Assembly: GCA_963802575.1 (NCBI GenBank)
Contig: CAWDJF010000005.1
Location: 124,001-188,000 of the forward strand
Reading direction: 5' to 3'
From: DATFTE01 sp963802575
Lineage (GTDB): Bacteria; Acidobacteriota; Terriglobia; Terriglobales; Acidobacteriaceae
Length of the DNA: 64,000 nucleotides
Made by a program: the position numbers and the translations under genes. Each line of letters begins with the position of its first letter. Within the stretch, counting starts at the first letter, position 1. Shown here one piece after another: positions 33,312 through 44,397 of the stretch. The notes below the pieces were generated by a model that saw only the letters and a list, made by a program, of their open reading frames with translations, was not told the DNA's origin and made no database searches.

Positions 33312-34577
33312 GTGACTGCTACCGATACACATCGTGCGATTGACGCTGTTTGGCGAATCGAGTCTCCCCGGCTCATTGCCGGGCTGACGCGAATCGTGCG
33401 CGATGTGGGCATCGCCGAAGATCTGGCACAGGATGCGCTGGTGGCGGCACTGGAACAGTGGCCGGAGTCGGGCGTCCCGGAGAATCCCGGGGCGTGGCTG
33501 ATGGCAACCGCGAAGCACCGTGCCATCGATCGCCTGCGGCGTAACCAACTGCTAGAACGCAAGCACGAGGAACTTGGCCGCCAGATGGAGGCCAAGGAGA
33601 TGGCCGTGCCCGACCTGAATTCTGCCCTGGACGACGAACTAGGCGACGATCTGCTGCGGTTGATGTTTATCGCCTGCCATCCGGTGCTATCAACCGAGGC
33701 GCGAACGGCACTTACGCTGCGTTTGCTCGGAGGCCTGACGACCGACGAGATTGCGCGCGCGTTTCTGGTTCCCGAGGCCACGGTGGCGCAGCGAATTGTA
33801 CGGGCGAAGCGAACGCTCTCGGAAAAGCAGATTCCTTTTGAGGTTCCCCGGGGATCTGAACTTTCCACTCGTCTGGCTTCCGTGCTTGAGGTCATCTACC
33901 TGATTTTCAATGAAGGCTATACGGCAACCGCCGGCGAAGACTGGATGCGGCCATCGCTTTGCGAGGACGCTTTGCGGGTGGGACGCGTTCTAGCAGAACT
34001 GGCTCCGTTGGAGCCCGAGGTGCACGGGTTAGTTGCACTGATGGAAATCCAGGCTTCGCGAGCGAGGGCTCGGGTGAGACCGTCGGGAGAGCCAATCTTG
34101 TTGCTGGAGCAAAACCGCGCGCTATGGGATCAACTTCTGATCCAGCGGGGAATGGCTGCACTGGAGCGAGCGAGAAAACTGCATAGCGCCGGTCCCTACG
34201 TGCTGCAAGCGGAGATTGCCGCTTGCCACGCTCGCGCGGTTACTGCGGACGAGACCGACTGGTCACGAATCATGACACTCTACGAAGCACTCGGCCGGAT
34301 CAAGCCATCGCCGGTTGTGGAGTTGAATCGAGCGGTCGCCGTCGGCATGGCACTCGGTCCGCAGGCAGGCCTGGATGTTATCGACGCCTTGATTTCTACT
34401 GGTGCGCTCGAGAGTTATCACCTTGTGTCCGCCGTTCGCGGCGATTTGCTGAAGAAGCTTGGCCGCTACGATGAAGCTCGCGTGGAGTTCCAGCACGCGG
34501 CGTCCCTGACGCGAAACGCACGCGAACAGAGGTTGCTCCTCGAACGCGCCGCGGAATGCGCAGGCGGTACGCCTTGA
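33312..34577 (+). CDS. ECF42-type sigma factor with C-terminal extension
   Basis: A 421-residue sigma factor starting at GTG. Region 2 lies at residues 10-75 (DVGIAEDLAQDALVAALEQWP, AWLMATAKHRAIDRLRR) and region 4 near 130-180 (LTLRLLGGLTTDEIARAFLV, then the HTH VPEATVAQRIVRAKRTL). The remaining 230 residues are a helical, TPR-like extension that is the hallmark of ECF42. It includes LIFNEGYTAT (DUF6596 core), IALMEIQASRARARV-type helices and PSPVVELNRAVAV. The extension is thought to regulate the factor in place of an anti-sigma protein. No membrane segment is present. It is followed 27 bases later by the alkylation-repair gene. Confidence 0.9.
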   Translation: MTATDTHRAIDAVWRIESPRLIAGLTRIVRDVGIAEDLAQDALVAALEQWPESGVPENPGAWLMATAKHRAIDRLRRNQLLERKHEELGRQMEAKEMAVPDLNSALDDELGDDLLRLMFIACHPVLSTEARTALTLRLLGGLTTDEIARAFLVPEATVAQRIVRAKRTLSEKQIPFEVPRGSELSTRLASVLEVIYLIFNEGYTATAGEDWMRPSLCEDALRVGRVLAELAPLEPEVHGLVALMEIQASRARARVRPSGEPILLLEQNRALWDQLLIQRGMAALERARKLHSAGPYVLQAEIAACHARAVTADETDWSRIMTLYEALGRIKPSPVVELNRAVAVGMALGPQAGLDVIDALISTGALESYHLVSAVRGDLLKKLGRYDEARVEFQHAASLTRNAREQRLLLERAAECAGGTP

Positions 34578-34604
34578 CTAGATAGTCCGAAAACGTCCAG
34601 TCTT

Positions 34605-36203
34605 ATGGCATCGAATGGCTATGATGAGTTGACTGTGGCTATGAATCTGGACCGGCAAGTCTGTTCTCGGGCGAGGCTGACGCGCGATGCGCGCTTTGAC
34701 GGCAAGTTCTTTATTGCTGTGCTGAGTACCGGCATTTACTGCCGCCCAATTTGCCCCTCCCGCACTTCCAAAGAGATCAACGTCCGCTACTATCAGACGG
34801 CCGCTGCCGCCGCAGAGGCGGGATTTCGGCCGTGTCTGCGTTGCCGCCCGGAGTGCTCACCGGGAACTCCCGCGTGGTTGGGAACACCGAGCACCGTCTC
34901 GCGGGCGTTGCGGCTCATCGGTGAGAGTGGTTTGGAGGATGGCGGAGTCGAAGTTCTGGCGGAGCGGCTGGGCGTGGGTTCGCGTCATCTGCGCCGACTG
35001 TTTCTTCGTCATCTGGGAGCGACGCCGAGCGCGGTGGCGCAAACGCGACGTTTGCACTTCGCTAAGAAGTTGATCGACGAAACCCGGTTGCCGATGAAAG
35101 ACGTCGCCATGGCCGCGGGGTTTGGCTGCGTGCGAAGATTCAACGCAGCGATTCGCAAGGTCTATCATCGTCCTCCGACCCAATTGCGAAATCTCGCGAA
35201 ACAAGCGGCAATCCTGCCGGAGAATCAATATCTGTTCAGGTTGCGCTATCGGCCTCCTTATCACTGGAAGGCCATGCTGCAGTTTCTTTCTGATCACGCC
35301 ACCCCCGGCGTCGAAGTGGTTGACTCGGATCGCTACCGCCGATCGATCTCTCTGAACGGGAACGATGGATATTTTGAGGTCTCGCTCGGGGACGAGATCA
35401 ACACACTCGATGTGCACGTCTGGTTTCCGGATCCCCGCTCGCTGTACTTCATTACGGAACGAATCCGGCTGATGTTTGACCTCAACGCGGACTGGTCGGC
35501 CATTGCGCGCAGCCTTAGGGCTGACCCGCTTCTGGCGAGCCTTCTAGAAGCAAAACCAGGATTGCGAATTCCTGGCTGTTGGGATGGTTTTGAACTAGCT
35601 GTGCAGGCAATTCTTGGTCACCAGATCACACGTTCCGATGCGGCGAGAGTGAAACGTCGCATCAGCGAAACGCTCGGACGCGCTTTTTCCCCTGCGCCTG
35701 GATTGACGCATTTGTTTCCCGAACCAGATGTCTTCACCGATTGCAATCTCGCGATGTTGGGAGTCCCGAGAGTGCAGGCTCAGACAATTCGTAGCCTGGC
35801 GCGGGCGGTTTGCGATGGGGGAATTCGCTTCACAGGAATGGTAGAGACGAACTCTTTCCTCGATCGCTTGCTAAAGATTCCCGGCATGAACGAGTCGACA
35901 GCGGAATTCATCGTCATGCGAACGATGGGCGAAACCGATATGTTCCCAGCAGGGGATGCCGGTCTGCTGCGGGCCACGGGCCTGCAGAATGCAGACGAGT
36001 TGAAGAGACGCGCAGAGACTTGGCGGCCGTGGCGAGCCTATGCGGCGATGTATCTGAGGAGCGCGGATGGGGAAAGCACTCGCACTGCGGCAGAAGCTTC
36101 AGGAGCGTTCCGTAACCACGAATCCGCCAGCGATCAAGCCAACTCGAGTTCGATCTTCTTCGAAGCCGGTTCGAGCTTGGTAATGCGGAAGCTGCGAATC
36201 TGA
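34605..36203 (+). CDS. Ada-type regulator fused to AlkA DNA-3-methyladenine glycosylase
   Basis: A 532-residue fusion. Residues 25-85 are an Ada zinc/methyl-phosphotriester domain with C46, C50, C77 and C80. Residues 95-190 are an AraC-type HTH (AERLGVGSRHLRRLFLRHL). About 205-320 is the AlkA N-domain, and 320-480 the HhH-GPD glycosylase with AVQAILGHQIT, LLKIPGMNESTAEF and catalytic Asp451 in FPAGDAGLL. The O6-methylguanine methyltransferase domain of Ada is missing, as in the AdaA-AlkA fusion of mycobacteria. The last 40 residues look non-conserved, and 70 bases overlap the opposing rpsA gene. It lies in an operon with the ECF42 factor. Confidence 0.9.
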   Translation: MASNGYDELTVAMNLDRQVCSRARLTRDARFDGKFFIAVLSTGIYCRPICPSRTSKEINVRYYQTAAAAAEAGFRPCLRCRPECSPGTPAWLGTPSTVSRALRLIGESGLEDGGVEVLAERLGVGSRHLRRLFLRHLGATPSAVAQTRRLHFAKKLIDETRLPMKDVAMAAGFGCVRRFNAAIRKVYHRPPTQLRNLAKQAAILPENQYLFRLRYRPPYHWKAMLQFLSDHATPGVEVVDSDRYRRSISLNGNDGYFEVSLGDEINTLDVHVWFPDPRSLYFITERIRLMFDLNADWSAIARSLRADPLLASLLEAKPGLRIPGCWDGFELAVQAILGHQITRSDAARVKRRISETLGRAFSPAPGLTHLFPEPDVFTDCNLAMLGVPRVQAQTIRSLARAVCDGGIRFTGMVETNSFLDRLLKIPGMNESTAEFIVMRTMGETDMFPAGDAGLLRATGLQNADELKRRAETWRPWRAYAAMYLRSADGESTRTAAEASGAFRNHESASDQANSSSIFFEAGSSLVMRKLRI

Positions 36204-37822
36204 CCCGCGCGGAGATCATCAGCTTTTTCCGCGGGACGGGTAGCATCGCCTTTCCAATGAGACTTCAGCATCGAACTTAGGGCTGACAGATCCGCTTTGC
36301 CTGAATTCTGCGCGGCTTCCGATTGCGCTTTGGGTTGCGGCGTGACTGAACAAGTTGCGTAAATCCGCTCTCCCAGTTCGACGCGAGCGTGGCCGGACCC
36401 AACTTCGACCATGCGTCCCGTCACCACGTCGCCTTCTTTATGTTCGGCTATAAATTCATCGAGTCCCGTGGGCACCAGTTGTTTCATACTCAGGCGCAAT
36501 TGTCGCTTTTGCGAATCGATGGCCAACACTTGTGCACTGACGACCTGGCCGAGCTTGACTACGTCCTGCGGATGATTGATCCGCTTGCCGGCGCTGATCT
36601 CGCTGACATGGATCATGCCTTCGACGCCTTCCGCGAGTTGCACGAAAGCACCGAATTTCGTGATGCTGGTGATGGGACCTTCCACCACGGAACCTTCCGC
36701 AAACCTCTGCGGTACTTCCGCCCACGGGTCGCCCAAGGTCTGCTTCAACCCCAGCGACAGACGATGCTCAGCGGCATTCACACCGAGGACAACCGCCTCG
36801 ACAGCTTCCCCTGGCTTTACGACATCGCTCGCTCTCTTCAGCTTCTTTGCCCACGACATCTCGGAGAGATGAATCAGGCCTTCGATCCCTGGTTCGAGTT
36901 CTACGAAGGCGCCAAACTCGACGATGCGAGTGACTGTGCCGCGCACTCGCTCGCCAATGGCATATTTTCCGGGAACCGCCTCCCAGGGATGCGGCAAGAG
37001 TTGCTTCATCCCTAGCGAAATGCGTTGCTTTTCCCGATCGATCTTCAGGACCTTCACTTCAACTTGCTGCCCCACGGTCAATGCGTCCGACGGCTTGTTC
37101 ACCCGCTGCCACGAAATATCGGAGACGTGCAGCAGTCCGTCCATGCCGCCGATATCGACGAAAGCCCCGTAGTCGGTGAGGCTGCGCACTTCGCCCTGAA
37201 GTGTGTCGCCCTCCTTAAGTTCGGAGTAGCGGCGTTCTTTCGAAGAACGTTCGTCTTCCTCAAGCAGAGCGCGTCGGTCAACTACAACGTCTTCTTCGGT
37301 TGCGTCCAGTTTGATGATGCGACAGCGAATCTCCTGTCCTACCAATTTCTCCAGTTCAGCTGCGTCGCGCGTGCCACTGCGCGAAGCGGGCATGAAAGCG
37401 CGCACGCCGACATCGACGCTGACGCCACCTTTAATCACGCCAGTGACCGTGCCCATGATGACTGATTTTTCGTTGAACGCTTTTTCCAATGCGGGCCAGT
37501 CCGTGGGGCGTGCAATTTTTCCCCGAGAGAGCTCGTAGTAACCCTCGGGATCGCGGCCCTTTACTGAAACCAAGAACTTCTCTCCGACCTTCGGCGGCTC
37601 TTTAGCGCCTTGAAATGCGGAGAGGGGAAGAATGCCTTCGCTTTTTCGCCCGATGTCGAGCAGGACAGAATCGACGGTTATGCTTACGACAGTGCCTTCG
37701 AGTTGCGTCCCGCCATCGGTTCGTTTCTGCGAATGATCGCGCTCAAACTGCGCGAGAACCTGGTCAAACGACTCGGTGGCTTCTGCACTGGGCTGGGTTT
37801 CAGGATTCGCTGGATTAGACAT
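36134..37822 (-). CDS. rpsA: 30S ribosomal protein S1
   Basis: A 562-residue RNA-binding protein with about six S1 (OB-fold) repeats, starting near residues 40, 120, 205, 290, 378 and 460. Repeats 3-5 are the most regular: each has DYGAFVDIGGMDGLLHVSDISW-type sequence, here cited by the cores YGAFVDIGG, FGAFVELEP and FGAFVQLAE, with LHVSDIS, IHLSEMS and IHVSEIS. S1 brings mRNA to the 30S subunit. The last part is Ala/Lys-rich and diverged. The 3' end overlaps the Ada/AlkA gene by 70 bases in opposite orientation, so the transcripts are complementary there. Confidence 0.92.
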   Translation of the reverse strand: MSNPANPETQPSAEATESFDQVLAQFERDHSQKRTDGGTQLEGTVVSITVDSVLLDIGRKSEGILPLSAFQGAKEPPKVGEKFLVSVKGRDPEGYYELSRGKIARPTDWPALEKAFNEKSVIMGTVTGVIKGGVSVDVGVRAFMPASRSGTRDAAELEKLVGQEIRCRIIKLDATEEDVVVDRRALLEEDERSSKERRYSELKEGDTLQGEVRSLTDYGAFVDIGGMDGLLHVSDISWQRVNKPSDALTVGQQVEVKVLKIDREKQRISLGMKQLLPHPWEAVPGKYAIGERVRGTVTRIVEFGAFVELEPGIEGLIHLSEMSWAKKLKRASDVVKPGEAVEAVVLGVNAAEHRLSLGLKQTLGDPWAEVPQRFAEGSVVEGPITSITKFGAFVQLAEGVEGMIHVSEISAGKRINHPQDVVKLGQVVSAQVLAIDSQKRQLRLSMKQLVPTGLDEFIAEHKEGDVVTGRMVEVGSGHARVELGERIYATCSVTPQPKAQSEAAQNSGKADLSALSSMLKSHWKGDATRPAEKADDLRAGQIRSFRITKLEPASKKIELELA

Positions 37823-37870
37823 GATGGAAGTAGAACTTCTCGTAACTAGAATACCATCCGGGTTTTCAGG

Positions 37871-40714
37871 CTACTTGATATAGAAAGCAGATTCTTCGGG
37901 ACGCACGACTCTCGGCATCCATAAGGGCCTCCTGAGGCCGCCGGGACCGGGCGCAGGACGGGCGAGCGCTTTCCACTTCTGATACACCGCGTGAGAAAGG
38001 TTGGTGTCGACAAAGATATCGCCGTAGCGATCCCCGGGCGCGGCGCGTTCTACGCGCACCATCTGGTGCCAGCAATGCATTCCGCTGATGGGATCGGGAT
38101 GCACGGGGAAAGTGATGTCCTGGTGTACACCGGCATCGCTCCACCAGACGCGCTTGGTTTCGGGATCGGAAGTGTCGTAACTCTCCACGCCGGCTATCTG
38201 GCGCATCTTCCATTGGCCCTTGCCGACCTCTCGCAGATCGACCCATGCGCTCGACATGCGTTCCACCTGATCTTCTTTGTTAATGCGCCAGCGGCCGAGA
38301 TGGTGGGAGCAGGCGACGACTCCCGGCGCGAGTCCTTCGGTGATCCAGGCGTGCAGAACGAAGTACCCGATTTCAGTGTGGACTTTCATCAGGTCGCCGG
38401 TCCGCAAGTCGCCAAACTTCTTTGCGTCGGTAGGATTCACCCACAGCGGATTCTTGTGGGATATCTCATACAGAAACTTAGCGTTTCCGGAGCGTGAGTG
38501 AATAAGGTTCGGCAAGCGAAAAATAGGAAGAAGCGTGTACACGTCGCCGCCGGAATCCTTCGGCCAGTCCACGGTTGGCATGTATTGCGGATTGAAATCT
38601 TCCGAGGCCTGACCGACAGAGGCTTCCTGCGCAGATCGGTGAATGTGGCTTCGATAATATTCGGGAAGCGTGAATTCAGGCCACTTCCAATCGGCCATGG
38701 TTTTGGCGAACAGCTCAAGCTTGCGGGATGGAGTGTTGTAGCCGACCACTGGCGCGTCATCAATCATGACGCCGATAGCTTTGCCGGCTTTAGTGATGAG
38801 CCCGTTCGGCTGCGCTTGTGAACCCTCAAGTTCCGTCGCCGGGAGCGGCTTTTCGTTCAGTTTGTAGACGTCGGTGGTGACCTGAAACGCTCCGTACTTC
38901 CGCATGTATTCCAGCGGCGTCAGACCTTCTTTTTTCGCAGTGTCGGGCAGTCCAGGTACTGAGTTCTCGAAGATCCAACCGTAATATTCATCCACCGTGA
39001 GTTTCTGTCCGGGGCGATACGGAGATTCGAACCACTGCCGGATGCCCATGGAACCGTCGGGATCGATCGCCCACGACAGGTTGATCCAGAACTCATCTTC
39101 TTCCCAGACTTCTCCCGGATTGGCTTGATAGGTGTAGTCGAACTTCTTGCCTTCGCGCTCCTGGACGACTCGCAGCACTGGCTGCCGGAAACCGATCCAC
39201 TTGCTGCCATGAGTCTCCTGGCTCATCAGGTCGTGACGTTCAGAGCTGAAGCCCATCGGCAGGACGTAGTCGGCAAACCACGCGGTCTCGCTCCAGGTAG
39301 GAGTGAGGGCGGCGTGCAGTCCAACTTTCTCTTCGTCACGCAGCATCTCGATCCACGAGAAACCATCAGGGTACGTCCACACAGGATTGAAGACGCGGGT
39401 GAAGTAGGCTTCTAAACGTCCGCGGCCCTCTTTCAGAAAGTGTGGCAGCAAAAACGACATTTCATGCGTGCAGAGAGGCCACTCCTGCGGATACAGAAGT
39501 TCATTCCAGTGTTTCTGTGGCGGCGGTACTTTGAAGGGGCGGGGAACGAACTTATTCCAGGCGTTTAGATTATGGCCGCCTTCGGTGCCGACCGAACCTG
39601 TAAGCACATGCAACAGCATGAGTGCACGGGCTGACTGCCAGCCCCCGAGATTGCCCGACGCGCTGCCTCGCCATAGGTGCGAAGCGAAGCGGCTGCCAGC
39701 GGTGGCGATTTCGCGAGCGAGTTTGACGATGACGTCTGCCTTGATGCCGCTCTCTTTCTCGGCGAATTGCGGAGTGAACTTGGCATAATGTCGCTTCAAA
39801 ACTTCAATCGTCGATTCGAAGCTCTGGCCCTGGGCGCGAAATCCATCGACTTCGAGATCTTCCCAGTTGGTCCAACTCTTGACGAACTTCGCGTCGTATC
39901 GATTCTCGTCAAGAATGATCTTCGCCATCGCCAGCAAAACCGCGGCTTCGGTTCCAGGATAAGTTGGCAGCCAGTAATCAGCCATGCTGGCCGTGTTCGA
40001 GAGGCGCGGATCCATGACGGCGAGCTTGGCTCCCGCCATTTTGCCGTCGATGATGCGTTGCGCGTGCGGATTGAAATAATGCCCAGACTCGAGATGAGCT
40101 GAGAGCAACAGGATGAAACGCGCATTGGCATGGTCTGGAGAGGGACGATCGGCGTAATGCCACAGCAGGTAGCCTAGACGAGCAGAGGAAGAGCAAACGT
40201 TGGTGTGTGAGTTGTGTCCGTCGATCCCCCACGCCTGAAGCGTGCGCTCCATGATGAAATCATGGCCCGGACGGCCGACATGGTACATGACTTCTTCGCC
40301 GCGGTTTTCCTGAAACGCCTTGCGAATGCGAGAACCAAAAGTTTCTAGAACCTCATCCCAGGATGTACGAGCCCATTTGCCTCCACCGCGCGGGCCAACC
40401 CGCTTCATGGGATAGAGAACGCGGTCGGGGTCGTGAATCTGATTGATGGTTGCAGGCCCTTTGGCGCAAAGGCGGCCGCGGCTGGCCGGGTGTTTGGGAT
40501 TGCCCTCGAACTTCGCAACCTGTCCGGTTTCTTTGTCGATGTAGGCGAGCAGGCCACAAGCAGACTCACAGTTGAAGCAGACGGTCGGCACCAACTGGTA
40601 ATGCTTTTCCACGCGGCGAGGCCATGCTTCAGAATCGTATTCGACCCAGTCATCCCACTTCTCGACTGGCGGACAAAACGAAAGATGGCTACCGTCGCGC
40701 TTGAAATCGGTCAT
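37871..40714 (-). CDS. Molybdopterin oxidoreductase catalytic subunit (DMSO-reductase superfamily)
   Basis: A 947-residue catalytic subunit of a complex iron-sulfur molybdoenzyme. C46, C49, C53 and C83 make the N-terminal [4Fe-4S] site (CFNCESAC, LCAKG), with the conserved Lys85. The Mo ligand is probably Cys174 or a Ser in TNVCSSSARLGY, by position. VMDPRLSNTASMADYWLPTYPGTEAAVL and similar blocks bind the bis-MGD cofactor. There is no twin-arginine leader, so the enzyme should face the cytoplasm, as in SoeABC-type sulfite dehydrogenases. Thiosulfate, polysulfide, tetrathionate, sulfite and other chemistries all remain possible. It is the second gene after the fused iron-sulfur/NrfD subunit, with a 23-base gap. 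Confidence 0.88.
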   Translation of the reverse strand: MTDFKRDGSHLSFCPPVEKWDDWVEYDSEAWPRRVEKHYQLVPTVCFNCESACGLLAYIDKETGQVAKFEGNPKHPASRGRLCAKGPATINQIHDPDRVLYPMKRVGPRGGGKWARTSWDEVLETFGSRIRKAFQENRGEEVMYHVGRPGHDFIMERTLQAWGIDGHNSHTNVCSSSARLGYLLWHYADRPSPDHANARFILLLSAHLESGHYFNPHAQRIIDGKMAGAKLAVMDPRLSNTASMADYWLPTYPGTEAAVLLAMAKIILDENRYDAKFVKSWTNWEDLEVDGFRAQGQSFESTIEVLKRHYAKFTPQFAEKESGIKADVIVKLAREIATAGSRFASHLWRGSASGNLGGWQSARALMLLHVLTGSVGTEGGHNLNAWNKFVPRPFKVPPPQKHWNELLYPQEWPLCTHEMSFLLPHFLKEGRGRLEAYFTRVFNPVWTYPDGFSWIEMLRDEEKVGLHAALTPTWSETAWFADYVLPMGFSSERHDLMSQETHGSKWIGFRQPVLRVVQEREGKKFDYTYQANPGEVWEEDEFWINLSWAIDPDGSMGIRQWFESPYRPGQKLTVDEYYGWIFENSVPGLPDTAKKEGLTPLEYMRKYGAFQVTTDVYKLNEKPLPATELEGSQAQPNGLITKAGKAIGVMIDDAPVVGYNTPSRKLELFAKTMADWKWPEFTLPEYYRSHIHRSAQEASVGQASEDFNPQYMPTVDWPKDSGGDVYTLLPIFRLPNLIHSRSGNAKFLYEISHKNPLWVNPTDAKKFGDLRTGDLMKVHTEIGYFVLHAWITEGLAPGVVACSHHLGRWRINKEDQVERMSSAWVDLREVGKGQWKMRQIAGVESYDTSDPETKRVWWSDAGVHQDITFPVHPDPISGMHCWHQMVRVERAAPGDRYGDIFVDTNLSHAVYQKWKALARPAPGPGGLRRPLWMPRVVRPEESAFYIK

Positions 40715-40737
40715 CTAGATCTCCATGGTCTCCAACA

Positions 40738-42264
<1,527 letters not shown>

Positions 42265-42337
42265 CGAATAAGGCCGGAATCGAGTGTCACATCAAGTGTC
42301 CGCGAAGGTCAACCTCTGAGAGCCTCTAGGAGCAAGA

Positions 42338-44194
42338 ATGCCTTCATCGGAACGAATGTTGTTCCTGAATCGAGGGGCCTTCAGGCAGAATCTAAAGCAC
42401 ATGCCGGAATACCTTCCGGTTCCTATGAAGCTTCTTTACGGCTACGCCAAGCACTATTGGAAACTAGTGTTGCTCGCTTTGCTGCTGGCGGCGACGAACC
42501 AGATTTTCTCCCTTCTCGATCCCGTGATCTTCCGTCATGTAATTGATAGCTACGCCACGAAATATCACCAGTACACGCAGGGACAGTTCATCCGGGGCGC
42601 GGGACTACTGCTACTGGCAGCGGTTGGGGTCGCCTTTGTGTCGCGCGTGGCGAAGAACTTTCAGGACTACTACACCAACGTAATCGTACAGCGCCTGGGC
42701 GCGAAGATTTATTCCGACGGCCTGCAGCACTCATTGGAACTGCCTTACCAGGTATTCGAGGACCAGCGCAGTGGAGAGACCCTGGGCATTCTGCAAAAGG
42801 CACGCAGTGACGTCGAAAAATTCATTACCGCAGCGATCAACGTGATTTTCATCTCCGTCATTGGCATTGTCTTTGTCATGATTTATGCCTTCCGCGTTCA
42901 CTGGTCGATTGCCCCGGCATTTCTTGTGACCGTGCCCCTCCTTGGAATTATCAGTTCAGTGCTAAGCCGGAAGATCAAGAGAATCCAGAAGACGATCGTT
43001 GCTGAGACGACGGGCCTTGCAGGCTCGACCACGGAATCGCTGCGAAACATCGAACTGGTAAAAAGTCTGGGTCTAGCGCAGCAGGAAGTGGATCGGCTAA
43101 ACGGAATCACCGAAAAGATCCTCAAACTGGAACTGAAGAAGGTGAAGTATATCCGCAGCCTGAGCTTCATCCAGGGCACCTCAGTCAACGCGCTGCGCAC
43201 CAGCATCCTGTTCCTGATGCTCTACCTGATCTTCCGGCAGGAGATCACGATCGGACAGTTCTTCTCGTTGATGATCTATTCGTTTTACATCTTCACTCCT
43301 TTGCAGGAACTAGGGAACGTCATCAATATTTACCGGGAGACTGAAGTATCGCTGCAGAATTTCCAGAAGATTCTCGACACGCCGCGCGATCCGAAGCCAT
43401 CGAATCCTGAGCCGCTGGAAGAATTAATGACGCTCAACTTTGAGAAAGTGAGCTTTCAGCATCAGAGTTCTTCGGTCCTGGCTCTCGACGAAATTACCTT
43501 CGGCGCGGCGCGGGGAGACACCGTGGCGTTTGTGGGCCCGTCGGGTGCCGGGAAATCGACGCTGGTCAAGTTGCTGGTTGGCTTGTATCCGCCGAAGTCA
43601 GGCGAGATTCTCTATAACGGAATTCCGTCCGACCGCGTGGCTCTGGATTTGCTCCGCGAGAAAATTGGCTTTGTTACTCAGGACACGCAGCTGTTCTCGG
43701 GGTCCATCCGAGAAAATTTACTCTTCGTCAATCCGAATGCGACTGACGAAGAATGTATGCAAGTGTTGCACCAGGCCGCGACGCAGAGTTTGCTGTCCCG
43801 CGCCGACCGGGGACTGGATACGCTCATCGGAGAAGGCGGGGTAAAGGTGTCGGGAGGGGAGAAGCAGCGCCTCTCAATTGCTCGCGCCCTCCTACGTCAT
43901 CCGCAGCTTCTGGTATTTGACGAGGCAACATCCTCTCTTGATTCGCTCACGGAGGAAGAGATCAGTCGCACCATTCGCGAAGTCGCCACTAATCAGGAAG
44001 CGATTACCATCTTGATCGCGCATCGATTGTCCACGGTGATGCATGCAGACTGTATTTACGTATTAGAGCGTGGTCACATCGTGGAATCTGGCCGTCACGA
44101 GGACCTGGTTGCGCAGAAGGGCTTGTACTACGCGATGTGGCGACAACAGGTGGGCGAACGCGAGATGCAGAAGCTTTCGAGTGGAGCGAAGTAA
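42338..44194 (+). CDS. ABC exporter (fused membrane and ATPase domains)
   Basis: A 618-residue half-transporter that should work as a dimer. Six helices span about residues 40-340 (ABC_membrane type). The ATPase has Walker A GPSGAGKST near residue 400, Q-loop VTQDTQL, signature VSGGEKQR, Walker B LLVFDEATSSLD and the H-loop AHRLST. An AGGAG site 5 bases before the ATG at 42338 decides the start. A methionine at 42401 closer to the first helix is possible. MsbA/LmrA-like exporters move lipids, drugs or peptides, and nothing here picks one. It diverges from the molybdoenzyme genes with a 73-base gap. Confidence 0.9.
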   Translation: MPSSERMLFLNRGAFRQNLKHMPEYLPVPMKLLYGYAKHYWKLVLLALLLAATNQIFSLLDPVIFRHVIDSYATKYHQYTQGQFIRGAGLLLLAAVGVAFVSRVAKNFQDYYTNVIVQRLGAKIYSDGLQHSLELPYQVFEDQRSGETLGILQKARSDVEKFITAAINVIFISVIGIVFVMIYAFRVHWSIAPAFLVTVPLLGIISSVLSRKIKRIQKTIVAETTGLAGSTTESLRNIELVKSLGLAQQEVDRLNGITEKILKLELKKVKYIRSLSFIQGTSVNALRTSILFLMLYLIFRQEITIGQFFSLMIYSFYIFTPLQELGNVINIYRETEVSLQNFQKILDTPRDPKPSNPEPLEELMTLNFEKVSFQHQSSSVLALDEITFGAARGDTVAFVGPSGAGKSTLVKLLVGLYPPKSGEILYNGIPSDRVALDLLREKIGFVTQDTQLFSGSIRENLLFVNPNATDEECMQVLHQAATQSLLSRADRGLDTLIGEGGVKVSGGEKQRLSIARALLRHPQLLVFDEATSSLDSLTEEEISRTIREVATNQEAITILIAHRLSTVMHADCIYVLERGHIVESGRHEDLVAQKGLYYAMWRQQVGEREMQKLSSGAK

Positions 44195-44227
44195 CCGCCA
44201 TTGCGGCGCTGCCTCCAGTAGACCAAT

Positions 44228-44353
44228 TCATACTGGCGAAGGAAAGCCCCGGATCGCCGAATATCCGCCTCCTATCTCTTTTCGGGTCTCGATCCACATA
44301 GCCACATAGTCGTGACCGCCAATTAGGTAGAGTTGCTGCCCGTGTAATACCAT
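44228..44353 (-). CDS. Possible 41-residue small protein
   Basis: An open frame with ATG at 44353 and TGA at 44228 codes for a compact basic and aromatic peptide (VLHGQQLYLIGGHDY, AMWIETRKEIGG). The composition reads like protein rather than random sequence. It fills much of the gap between the ABC exporter and the amidase, on the opposite strand. There is no convincing ribosome binding site. It may be a true small gene or a decayed remnant. Confidence 0.2.
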   Translation of the reverse strand: MVLHGQQLYLIGGHDYVAMWIETRKEIGGGYSAIRGFPSPV

Positions 44354-44397
44354 CGCCCGTCTGCTACTGTGAGCGAGAAGCGAGGCGAGGCGCAAGG

